From: JAMOAD01 sp023621955
GTDB taxonomy: Bacteria > Acidobacteriota > Aminicenantia > JAMOAD01
Length of the DNA stretch: 64,000 nucleotides
Direction of reading: 5' to 3'
Assembly (NCBI GenBank): GCA_035403085.1
Contig: DAONEM010000002.1
Span: 62,001-126,000 of the forward strand
Within the stretch, counting starts at the first letter, position 1. Each line of letters starts with the position of its first letter. A program made the position numbers and the translations under genes. The notes beneath the pieces are model-generated. The model was not told where the DNA came from and did not search any database. It saw only the letters and a program-made list of their open reading frames with translations. This document shows, one piece after another, positions 40,501 to 48,414 of the stretch.

Positions 40501-41282
40501 AGGGGAAAAAGGTGACCGTTCCCGGAATCATCCGGAAGAAGGGGAAGGAGAGGATCGTGGCCCTTACGGCCTACGATTTTCTCTCCGCCGGCATCGTCGA
40601 GAGGGCCGGAACCGATGTCGTCCTGGTGGGGGACAGCCTGGCGATGGTGGTGTTGGGGCATCCCAACACTCTCCAAGTGACCATGGAGGCCATGATCCAC
40701 CACCTGAAGGCGGTCCGGAGGGGGCTCACACTTCCCCTCTTGGTCGCCGATATGCCCTACGGAAGCTACCACGTTGACAGGGCTTCCACGGCGCGAAACG
40801 CTCTTAGGCTTGTCCAGGAGGGGGGCGCCGAGGCTGTCAAGGTTGAGGGGGCGAGAAGAGAAACGATCGAAGCCATCCGGGAGTGTGAGATCCCCGTGAT
40901 GGGCCACCTCGGTCTGACACCCCAATCGGTCAACCGGTTGGGAGGTTACGGAAGGCAGGGGAACACCCCGGAGGATGAGGAGAGAATCCTCGGGGAGGCC
41001 AAGCTTCTGGAGAGCCTCGGCGTCTTCTCCATCGTCTTGGAGAACGTTCCCGCCGCCTTGGCCGAGAGGGTGACCCGGGAACTTTCGGTTCCCACGATCG
41101 GTATCGGCGCCGGGCCCAAGTGTGATGGTCAGATTCTGGTCTTTCACGATCTGTTGGGACTCACTCCGGAGCCCCCTCCCTTCGTGAAGGCCTACGGGGA
41201 GTTTGGCGCTCAGATGGAAGAGGCTTTGCGCAGGTATGGAGAGGATGTCCGTATGGGCGTCTTCCCGAGGGAGGAAGAGTGA
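40497..41282 (+). CDS. panB: 3-methyl-2-oxobutanoate hydroxymethyltransferase
   Basis: 261 residues. First step of pantoate synthesis: ketoisovalerate + methylene-THF to ketopantoate. Motifs ALTAYDFLSAGIVERAG, VLVGDSLAMVVLGH, ADMPYGSYHVD, and VMGHLGLTPQSVNRLGGY are canonical; TB-barrel class II aldolase-like. It is coupled to the upstream kinase (ATGA) and to panC (GTGA). Confidence 0.97.
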   Translation: MKGKKVTVPGIIRKKGKERIVALTAYDFLSAGIVERAGTDVVLVGDSLAMVVLGHPNTLQVTMEAMIHHLKAVRRGLTLPLLVADMPYGSYHVDRASTARNALRLVQEGGAEAVKVEGARRETIEAIRECEIPVMGHLGLTPQSVNRLGGYGRQGNTPEDEERILGEAKLLESLGVFSIVLENVPAALAERVTRELSVPTIGIGAGPKCDGQILVFHDLLGLTPEPPPFVKAYGEFGAQMEEALRRYGEDVRMGVFPREEE

Positions 41283-42151
41283 AGGTTTGCAGGACCGTCC
41301 AAGAGTTGCGGGAGGCTACACGGGTGTGGAGGGGGAAGGGTGAGAGCTTGGGCTTCGTTCCCACCATGGGGTGTCTCCACCGGGGGCATCTCTCCCTGGT
41401 TGAGAGGAGCCGGAGGGAGAACGACAAGACCGTCGTCTCTATCTTCGTCAACCCCCTTCAGTTCGGGCCCAAAGAGGACTTCTCCGTCTACCCTCGAACC
41501 GAGGAGGAGGATCGGCGGGTCTTGGAGCAGGGGGGAGCGGACCTCCTCTTCCTGCCCCGGGTGGAGGAGATCTACCCTCCCGGTTTTCAGACCTACTGCG
41601 AAGTCACACAACTCACAAAGCCTCTCTGCGGCCTCACCCGGGAGGGGCACTTCCGGGGTGTCACGACGGTGGTTCTGAAGCTCTTTAACATCGTCTCCCC
41701 CCAGAGGGCCTACTTCGGCCAAAAGGATGCCCAACAGGCGATTGTCCTGACCAGGATGGTTGAAGACCTCGCCCTGAACATCAACCTTCGGGTCTGTCCC
41801 ATCCTTCGGGAGCAGGACGGTCTCGCCCTGAGCTCCCGAAACAGGTACCTCTCCCGCGAGGAGAGGGAGCAGGCGCCCGGCCTTTCCAGGGCCCTGGGGA
41901 GAGCCGAAAGTCTCTTCCTGGAAGGCGAGAGAGGGGCTCGGGTCTTGAGAGATGCTGTTCGAGAGGAGTTGGGGAGGCTACCCCTCTTCACGCCGGAGTA
42001 CGTGGAGCTGGTCGATCTCGGGACCCTTCTGCCGGTGGAGAGGGTCGAAAGCAAGGCCCTCCTCCTTCTCGCGGGGCGTCTGGGACGGACGCGGCTCATC
42101 GATAACATCGTCCTTGGAGGAACCTATGTTGATCTCGGTACTCAAGAGTAA
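41279..42151 (+). CDS. panC: Pantothenate synthetase
   Basis: 290 residues. It joins pantoate and beta-alanine with ATP. FVPTMGCLHRGHLSLV contains the HxGH nucleotide motif near residues 34-37; SIFVNPLQFGPKEDF, YFGQKDAQQA and DGLALSSRNRYLS (KMSKS-like region) follow. GTG start overlapping the panB stop. Its last 26 nt overlap panD. Confidence 0.97.
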   Translation: MKVCRTVQELREATRVWRGKGESLGFVPTMGCLHRGHLSLVERSRRENDKTVVSIFVNPLQFGPKEDFSVYPRTEEEDRRVLEQGGADLLFLPRVEEIYPPGFQTYCEVTQLTKPLCGLTREGHFRGVTTVVLKLFNIVSPQRAYFGQKDAQQAIVLTRMVEDLALNINLRVCPILREQDGLALSSRNRYLSREEREQAPGLSRALGRAESLFLEGERGARVLRDAVREELGRLPLFTPEYVELVDLGTLLPVERVESKALLLLAGRLGRTRLIDNIVLGGTYVDLGTQE

Positions 42152-42482
42152 GCTTCACCAGGCGAGGGTCACGGATAAGAACACCCTCTATATGGGATCG
42201 ATCACCATCGATCGGGAGCTCATGGACTTCGCCGGTCTCCGCCCTTACGAGAGGGTGGAGGTCTACGACATAGAGAACGGAGAACGTTTCGCCACTTACG
42301 TGATCGAAGGCGAGAGGGGGGGGAGAGGGATCGTCGTCAACGGCGCCGCCGCCAGGAGGGTCGAGGCCGGGGACAGGGTCATCGTCGCCGCCTACGCCCT
42401 CATCGGACCCGACGAAGAGGTAAGGCCGAAAGTTGTGCTCCTGGACGAGGAGAACAGGGTGATCGACGGTGCAAAGGGGTAG
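42126..42482 (+). CDS. panD: Aspartate 1-decarboxylase (pyruvoyl-dependent)
   Basis: 118 residues. It makes beta-alanine for PanC. The proenzyme self-cleaves between Gly24 and Ser25 in LYMGSITID to generate the pyruvoyl group. The N-terminus MLISVLKSKLHQARVT and NGAAAR with GDRVIVAAYA are canonical. It overlaps panC by 26 nt and the following M16 gene by 14 nt, completing a panBCD block for CoA supply. Confidence 0.97.
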   Translation: MLISVLKSKLHQARVTDKNTLYMGSITIDRELMDFAGLRPYERVEVYDIENGERFATYVIEGERGGRGIVVNGAAARRVEAGDRVIVAAYALIGPDEEVRPKVVLLDEENRVIDGAKG

Positions 42483-43767
42483 GGCCCTCCTCCTTCTGCT
42501 TCTTCTGCCCGCATTTCTCGGGGCTCAGGAGAATCTCTTTTCTTACAGGATCCCGGAAAACGGGATCTCCCTCTACCTCTTGCCGGATTTCAAGGTCCCC
42601 GTCGCCGCCTCGGCGATCTTCTTCCGTGGGGGGTCGTCCCAGGATCCGCCGGGGAGGAAGGGAACCCTCAACGTCCTCAAGTACCTGATGTTCGGTCAGA
42701 CAGAGAGCCTCGCCTCCCATGAGTACCTCTTCTTCTTCCTGGACAGCGGAGGAAAGGCCGATGGCTATACGGCCAAGGACTACCTTGTCCTCTACGAAGT
42801 CTTTCCCTACTTCTATACGAACTCTGTCCTCTGGTTGGAGTTCGAGCGGTTGAAAGGGCTGAAGCCGACACCGGAAGATGTGGACAAGGCTAAGGCCTTG
42901 GCCCTGAGGGAGATCGCCGCCGAGAAGAGGAACAACCCCCTCTATTCCTCGCTCAAGAGGCTTGAGGGGCTCATCTACGGGGAGAGTTCGCCCTTCGCCC
43001 ACTCTCCGGAAGGGGAAGAGCGGGCTATCCAAAGCCTTACCTACCAGGAGGTGGCCTCCCTCTACAGGAGGATCTTCTTCCCCGGGAACTTGACCCTCTT
43101 CTTCGGGGGGAACATCGATGTTCAGGAGGTCAGTCAGCAGAGCGTCTCCTTCTACTCCAAGCTTGTTTCCGGAGGGGAACCCTACCCTCTGCGCAGGGAG
43201 ACCGATAACGGCCCCCTCCCCACAGGGCGCTACTTCTGGCCCTCCGAGGGAGGACTCTATGTCAGCCACTTCGCCTACCGTTTTCCCGCCCCGGACTCCC
43301 TCTCCAACTACTTTCTCTACAGGCTCATCGAGATGGCCTTCGAGGGAGCCTTCAGGCAGGAGGTTCTCAAGGACCTCAAGGTTGAGATTCGGAGTGACTG
43401 GGAGACGGATAGCCTCTTCTCCCAGGGAGGGTCTTACATCAGAGTCTCCCTCTTCACGGGCAGGAAGCTGGACTATATCAAGGCTAGACTCTCCCAGGCG
43501 AGGGTGGCCTCTGCCTTGCGGGAGAGGCCCATGGACGGCGGAGAGTTCTCCCTCTTGAAGGGGAGGCTCCTCTCCCGGCTCCTCCACGATCTGGAGTCCC
43601 AAGAGACCAAGATTCCGCAGATCGCCGAGCTTTACAGCCTCTTCGGGACGGTTCCCCAAGAGAGCGCACTGATCAGGGCGATCAAGAGCTTGAACGTCTA
43701 TGACCTTCTCAGGGTTGCCAAGAAGACCCTGGGAGAGAACAGGAGCGTGGTCCTTGAGAGCCGTTGA
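42469..43767 (+). CDS. M16-family protein lacking the zinc site (first of pair)
   Basis: 432 residues, GTG start inside panD. Signal peptide MQRGRALLLLLLLPAFLGAQ, so periplasmic. The body has M16 fold features: VPVAASAIFFRGGSSQDPPG (usual V.. F..GS..EPPG), then the position of HxxEH reads NVLKYLMF, and FFPGNLTLFFGGNID is like the VGD strand. With His, Glu and His replaced by Asn, Lys and Tyr it cannot bind catalytic zinc. In bacterial M16 pairs one subunit is normally active and the other not, but its partner downstream is degenerate as well. Confidence 0.82.
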   Translation: MQRGRALLLLLLLPAFLGAQENLFSYRIPENGISLYLLPDFKVPVAASAIFFRGGSSQDPPGRKGTLNVLKYLMFGQTESLASHEYLFFFLDSGGKADGYTAKDYLVLYEVFPYFYTNSVLWLEFERLKGLKPTPEDVDKAKALALREIAAEKRNNPLYSSLKRLEGLIYGESSPFAHSPEGEERAIQSLTYQEVASLYRRIFFPGNLTLFFGGNIDVQEVSQQSVSFYSKLVSGGEPYPLRRETDNGPLPTGRYFWPSEGGLYVSHFAYRFPAPDSLSNYFLYRLIEMAFEGAFRQEVLKDLKVEIRSDWETDSLFSQGGSYIRVSLFTGRKLDYIKARLSQARVASALRERPMDGGEFSLLKGRLLSRLLHDLESQETKIPQIAELYSLFGTVPQESALIRAIKSLNVYDLLRVAKKTLGENRSVVLESR

Positions 43768-45088
43768 CCGGAAGCTTTTATGGTTCTTTCTCTTCCTCTT
43801 CCTACCGCCCTGTCTTGCCGGCCAAGCGAGAAAACCCATTCAGTTCACCTACCCCAACGGGTTGAAGGTGACCTACTACCACTTCCCTGGACTTACCCTG
43901 TCGAAGATTCTCTTGACCGTCGATACCGGAGAGGCGGGGACGGCCCTCAAGGGACGTGGGCTGGCGGAAGTGGCTTTTCGTTCGCTTCTGAAGGGAGGGG
44001 CGGGGTTCTCAGAGGGGAGCATCCGTAAGACTCTTCAGAACGCCGGGGCCAAGGTCGAGGTGGAGACGGATTCTGAGAGGATGGCCTTGACGATCTCGGT
44101 CCCCGCGGACAAGACGAAGGGGATCCTTCGCTTCCTCGCCTCGGTTTTCTCTTCCCCGGCACTGGCCTCCACCGTTGTGGAGAAGGAGAAGAGGGAGTTG
44201 GCCGGGAGGTGGGAGAGGGCCAGGGGAGATCGGAGGGAGTTGTTTGAGCTCCATGGGGAGAGCCTTCTCTTCGGGGAGAGACACCCTTACGGGAAGAGCG
44301 CCAACAGCGCCGGGGTGAGAAAGATCTCCCTCCCTCAGGTGAGGAAGTTTGTCACAGAGGAGGTGGCACCTGCCAACATCGAGTGGACCATAGTGACCTC
44401 CTTGTCGGGAGAGCAGGTCAGAGATTCCCTCAACTTCTACGTCTGGGATAAACGTCTCGTCTTCAAGAAGGCGGTCCCCTCGGTTCCTCAGGAGAGGGAG
44501 AACACCTTCGTCGAAACCTCTCTGGGGGACGGGAAGGCCCTGGTCGTTCTTGCAGGTTTCCTCCCGGGCAGCTATAAGGAGACGACCCTCAACCTCCAGC
44601 TCTTCCTCCACCTCCTCAACGGTTATCTGGGAAGCCGGGCCAAGCTTTTTTTCCTCACCCGTCAGGGTGTGGCTCCGGAGAGTTTCTTCAGGCTCTACCG
44701 AGAGCGAGGATGGGTAGCCTTAGCGGTGGAGGTGTCCACCGACAGAGTCGGGGAAACGGTGAACGCCTTCTCTCTTTTGAAGGAGGAGATGGGCTCCTCT
44801 TTTCCAACCGACCTTGAGGAGAAGGACGGGAAGGCCAGCTTCGTGGGAACGAAGTACCTCGGTTGGCAGAGGCTGGAGAACTACTACCGGGACATCCTTG
44901 ACCTCTCGCCCGAGAAGAGGGCAGAGAGTTTCCGCCTTCGGGAGAGAGTCCAAAGGGTTGAGGCCGAGAGGATCAAGAAGATCGGCCAGGAGTTCCTCTC
45001 CACGTCGAGGTTCATCGTTTTAGGCGACAGCGTTGTCAGGGGCTCCCTGAAGGGTTTCTTCCGGGTGGTCAAGGCGGAATCCCTGTGA
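43754..45088 (+). CDS. M16-family protein lacking the zinc site (second of pair)
   Basis: 444 residues from TTG 43754 (AGGAG eight nt upstream), overlapping the first M16 gene by 14 nt. Signal peptide (LLWFFLFLFLPPCLAG). M16 elements: QFTYPNGLKVTYYHFPG, LLTVDTGEAG, then LAEVAFRSLLKGGAGF where HxxEH is expected; no histidine is present. A central HPYGKSANSAGVRKIS and the AGFLPGSYKE region follow. Predicted periplasmic, non-catalytic. It may form a heterodimer with the preceding protein that binds peptides or assists envelope folding; this is inference. The leaderless S41 protease gene follows 40 nt later. Confidence 0.8.
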   Translation: MRAVDRKLLWFFLFLFLPPCLAGQARKPIQFTYPNGLKVTYYHFPGLTLSKILLTVDTGEAGTALKGRGLAEVAFRSLLKGGAGFSEGSIRKTLQNAGAKVEVETDSERMALTISVPADKTKGILRFLASVFSSPALASTVVEKEKRELAGRWERARGDRRELFELHGESLLFGERHPYGKSANSAGVRKISLPQVRKFVTEEVAPANIEWTIVTSLSGEQVRDSLNFYVWDKRLVFKKAVPSVPQERENTFVETSLGDGKALVVLAGFLPGSYKETTLNLQLFLHLLNGYLGSRAKLFFLTRQGVAPESFFRLYRERGWVALAVEVSTDRVGETVNAFSLLKEEMGSSFPTDLEEKDGKASFVGTKYLGWQRLENYYRDILDLSPEKRAESFRLRERVQRVEAERIKKIGQEFLSTSRFIVLGDSVVRGSLKGFFRVVKAESL

Positions 45089-45113
45089 GGGCCGAATGTT
45101 CCGTCGGTAAGTG

Positions 45114-45122
45114 TGATAAAAT
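45114..45122 (+). promoter_or_regulatory. Extended -10 promoter of the S41 protease gene, leaderless
   Basis: TG-A-TAAAAT (45114-45122) ends 6 nt before ATG 45129, so the transcript should begin at the start codon. No -35 was recognised. Confidence 0.55.
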
Positions 45123-45128
45123 ACTCCC

Positions 45129-46646
45129 ATGAAGGGTCTGCGAGTCCTCGCTTTCTTCCTGCTTTCCCTCTTCTTTTTCTCCGCCTCCCCCTCTCCCTGG
45201 TCTCTGGGGGTCGTTAAGTACGCCAAGGCCGCGGCGTTTCTCAAAGAGAACGCTTTCCGGAGCGAGAGGACAGACAAGACCATGGCTTACGCGGCACTTC
45301 GAGGCATGCTCTCGGCCCTGGACCCTCACTCTTACCTCTTGGATCCCGATTCTTTTCAGACCATGAAGGAGGATCAAGAGGGGAAGTTCTACGGGATCGG
45401 CGTCCAGATCTTGCAGATTCAGGAGCGTTTGACAGTCGTCGCCCCCCTGGAGGGGACTCCGGCGTTCCGGATGGGAATCCAGGCGGGAGACGTGATTGTC
45501 GAGGTGGATGGGAAGTCCACCAAGAGCGTTCCCCAGCAGGAACTTCTCCGCAAGCTCCGGGGTCCCAAGGGGAGTGTCGTTCGTCTCGCCGTGGTCAGGG
45601 AGGGTTTGAAGGCGCCTATCCACTTCACCCTCGAAAGGGAGGAGATCCCTCTCCACTCTGTCTCCTACAGCTTCGGTATTCCTTTCTCCAAGAAGAAGCT
45701 GGGCTTGGTTGTGGTAAGAGGCTTCACGAGCGTCACCGTCGAGGAGTTCGACAAGGCCATGGAGAAGCTCTCCGGGAACTCTCTCCAAGGACTCGTTCTC
45801 GACCTCAGGTACAACGAGGGGGGAGACCTGAGCCAAGCGGTGGCCCTGGCGGATCGGTTCCTTGAGAAAGGCAAGCTTATCGTCTCCATCAAGGGGAGAG
45901 AGAAATCGATGAACCGAAGCTACAAAGCCGAGAAGAGCGACCCCTGGGAGCAACTTCCCTTGGTGATCCTCGTCAATCGGGGCAGTGCTTCGGCCTCGGA
46001 GATCGTCGCCGGCGCCCTCCAGGATCAGGGCCGTGCCGTCGTTGTCGGGAGTAGGACCTGGGGGAAGGGCCTGGTGCAGACGATCTTCTATCTCAAGGAA
46101 GATGTCGCTATGGCTTTGACGACCGCCAGGTACTACACCCCTTCCGGGCGGGTCATCCAGAGGGATTACACCCACTTGGAGGATTACCTTCTCTTCTACG
46201 AGGAGAAGGGGAACGGAGACCGAGGGGGAATCGTTCCGGACTATACGGTGGGAGCCCTCTCCTATGGCCCTCTTACGGCTCAATGGAGGGGAAAGGGGCT
46301 CTTCTTCGCCTATGCCAACAGCCTCTTCAAGAGACAGCTCCCCCTTTCGCTCCGCTTCTCCGTCGACTCCCCCCGTCGGCGCTTCTTCCTTGACAAGAGG
46401 GGGATTCCCTTTCTGGCTCCTCTCCCCGAGGAGATCGGCAATGACTTCCTGGGCTACCTGAAGGGCAAGGGAGTCGCCGTTGAGGGGGCTCAGGCCGAGA
46501 GGGAGAGGCCCTTCTGGACGGTTGAGCTGAAGAGGGAGATCGTGTCCAGATACTCGGGTCAGGAGGAGGGAATCGCCGCCGTCAGCGACAAAGACCCCCA
46601 GCTCGTCAAGGCCGTGGAGATTCTGGAAGGAGAGAGAGGTGGATAA
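45129..46646 (+). CDS. S41-family C-terminal processing protease (CtpA-like)
   Basis: 505 residues. Signal peptide (MKGLRVLAFFLLSLFFFSASP); helical N-domain with GMLSALDPHSYLLDP. PDZ domain at about residues 85-165 (GIGVQILQIQERLTVVAP, GIQAGDVIVEVDGKS). Protease core at about 185-345 with LVLDLRYNEGGDL, catalytic Ser in NRGSASASEIVAGALQD and Lys in RTWGKGLVQT. A C-terminal extension of about 150 residues is longer than in simple CtpA. Periplasmic serine protease trimming envelope proteins. It is next to two inactive M16 proteins, a possible proteolysis/quality-control group. It ends 8 nt inside the FakAB gene. Confidence 0.92.
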   Translation: MKGLRVLAFFLLSLFFFSASPSPWSLGVVKYAKAAAFLKENAFRSERTDKTMAYAALRGMLSALDPHSYLLDPDSFQTMKEDQEGKFYGIGVQILQIQERLTVVAPLEGTPAFRMGIQAGDVIVEVDGKSTKSVPQQELLRKLRGPKGSVVRLAVVREGLKAPIHFTLEREEIPLHSVSYSFGIPFSKKKLGLVVVRGFTSVTVEEFDKAMEKLSGNSLQGLVLDLRYNEGGDLSQAVALADRFLEKGKLIVSIKGREKSMNRSYKAEKSDPWEQLPLVILVNRGSASASEIVAGALQDQGRAVVVGSRTWGKGLVQTIFYLKEDVAMALTTARYYTPSGRVIQRDYTHLEDYLLFYEEKGNGDRGGIVPDYTVGALSYGPLTAQWRGKGLFFAYANSLFKRQLPLSLRFSVDSPRRRFFLDKRGIPFLAPLPEEIGNDFLGYLKGKGVAVEGAQAERERPFWTVELKREIVSRYSGQEEGIAAVSDKDPQLVKAVEILEGERGG

Positions 46647-48414
46647 GATCGGGGGCCGTGAGTTTAAAGAGGTCATCCGTCACGGCATCGAGAACCTCGT
46701 CAAGGACCGCTCCCTCCTCAACAAGATCAACGTCTACCCCGTTCCCGACGGAGATACCGGGGACAACCTGGCCAACACACTCAAGCCGATTCTCGGCCTT
46801 CTGGAAGAGGTCGAAGAGGAGAGAGTCGACCTTCTGGCCGCCTTTTTCGCGACGAGAATGCTCACGGAGGCAAAGGGAAACTCCGGGGTGATCTTCTCTC
46901 AATTCTTCTTCAGCTTCGCCAAGGCGGTCAAGGGACAGGAGAGTCTGACGACCACCGAATTCGGCGCGGCCATGGAACAGGCTGTCAAAGAGACCTATCT
47001 CTCGCTGGAGAGTCCCCGGGAGGGGACGATCCTCACGGTGATCCGGGTGACCGCCGAGGAGTTCAGCCGGGTGGCCGCCGGAGAGAAAGGCTTCGCTTCG
47101 GTCTTTGAGAAGGCCGCCGGAAAGAGTCGAGAGATTCTTGAGAAGACCAAGGAGATGCTTCCCCACCTCAAGAAGGCGAAGGTCGTCGATGCCGGAGGGT
47201 TGGGGTTCTACCTCTTCTTCGAGGGGATGGCGAACACCTTCAGGGATGGGAAGGTTCGGCTCTACGACATGAAAGACCGCTACCTTCGACCGGTGAAGAA
47301 GATGATCCGAACCCCGGAGGTCCGCTACTGCTCCCAGTGGGGGTTGAAGCCGCACTCTCCGGACAAGGAGAAGATCAAGGCGCTGATCAAAGAGCTTGGG
47401 CAATCCATAGTGATCTCCGGAGGAGACGATTTTTTCAACGTCCATATCCATACCAACGACCCGTCGGCCGTCGAGGCTCTTCTGAAGGGCCAAGGGGAGA
47501 TTGTAACCAGGAAGGTGGACGATCTCTTCTTGCAGAAGGAGAACTTCCTCAAAGAGGAGTGGGCCCTGGTGATCGACACGGGGATCGATATCCCCGAGGA
47601 GCTGGAGAGGGAGAGGGGAATTCATCTCGTCCCCCAACAGGTTTCCATTAACGAAAGGTTCTATCGGGACAGGGTGGAGCTCTCCAAGGATGAGTTTTAC
47701 AGAAGAATGCGCGAAGAGAGGGCCCTCGTCCTGAAGACCTCCCAGCCGTCGCCTGGGGATTTTAAGGCGGCCTACGAAGAGGGGCTGAAGCGGGCCAAGA
47801 GGGTCTTGGTCTTCTCCGTCAGCGGAACCCTCAGCGGAACTTTCGGCAACGCCCGTTCGGCGGTCCAACTCCTGGAAAAGGATCTCCAGGGAAGGGTTTC
47901 CGTAATCGATACGGGGAACCTCTCCTTGGGAGGGGGACTGCTGATCCTCTATGCCTTGGATCTGTTGGACCGAAAGGTCCCCCCGGAAGGGATACCCGAA
48001 GCGATAGAGAGGGTGCGGCAGGAGGTCCTCTCCCTTGTCTATGTGGACACCCTGGAGTTTGCCATCCGTGGAGGCAGAGCCCCCAAGATCGCCGGCTTTT
48101 TAACGAAGTTTCTCGGGGTCAAGCCCCTCCTGGCCATTGCCGGGGGAACCCTCGTGAAGGCCGGGTTCATGGGAAGCTCCCGCCGCGCCGGCGAGAAGAT
48201 CGCAAACAAGTCTCTCGAACGGTTGGACCCCAGCCGGGAGTACTTCGCGGGAATAGCCTACACGACCGATCGGAAAGAGGCGCAGGTGGTGGAAGAGAGG
48301 ATAAGATCGTCGGGGATACGCTTCCGGAAGATCGTTTTCTTGAGCGTCTCTCCGGTGTTAGGGGTTCACGCGGGCCCAGGAGCCTTCGGCCTCTTCACGC
48401 TTCCTGTTGACTGA
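46639..48414 (+). CDS. DhaL (FakA-like) and DegV (FakB-like) fusion, putative fatty-acid kinase
   Basis: 591 residues from GTG 46639 (GGAG four nt upstream). Residues 1 to about 200 are a DhaL/DAK2 kinase domain with the Mg-ATP aspartates in VYPVPDGDTGDNLANTL and AKGNSGVIFSQFF. A FakA-type middle segment follows (YCSQWGLKP, ISGGDDFFNVHIHTNDP). Residues about 306-591 are a complete DegV domain (LVIDTGIDIPEE, LKTSQPSPGDF, SVSGTLSGTFGNARSA, EFAIRGGRAPKIAGFL). In Firmicutes FakA phosphorylates fatty acids bound by a separate FakB (DegV). Here both are one chain, and the FakA C-terminal part appears replaced by DegV. Cytoplasmic. Confidence 0.9.
   Translation: MDKIGGREFKEVIRHGIENLVKDRSLLNKINVYPVPDGDTGDNLANTLKPILGLLEEVEEERVDLLAAFFATRMLTEAKGNSGVIFSQFFFSFAKAVKGQESLTTTEFGAAMEQAVKETYLSLESPREGTILTVIRVTAEEFSRVAAGEKGFASVFEKAAGKSREILEKTKEMLPHLKKAKVVDAGGLGFYLFFEGMANTFRDGKVRLYDMKDRYLRPVKKMIRTPEVRYCSQWGLKPHSPDKEKIKALIKELGQSIVISGGDDFFNVHIHTNDPSAVEALLKGQGEIVTRKVDDLFLQKENFLKEEWALVIDTGIDIPEELERERGIHLVPQQVSINERFYRDRVELSKDEFYRRMREERALVLKTSQPSPGDFKAAYEEGLKRAKRVLVFSVSGTLSGTFGNARSAVQLLEKDLQGRVSVIDTGNLSLGGGLLILYALDLLDRKVPPEGIPEAIERVRQEVLSLVYVDTLEFAIRGGRAPKIAGFLTKFLGVKPLLAIAGGTLVKAGFMGSSRRAGEKIANKSLERLDPSREYFAGIAYTTDRKEAQVVEERIRSSGIRFRKIVFLSVSPVLGVHAGPGAFGLFTLPVD

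Noticed and set aside
45069..46676. 535-codon frame opposite the S41 protease
   Set aside because: The sense strand has signal peptide, PDZ and catalytic Ser/Lys; the antisense frame has none.
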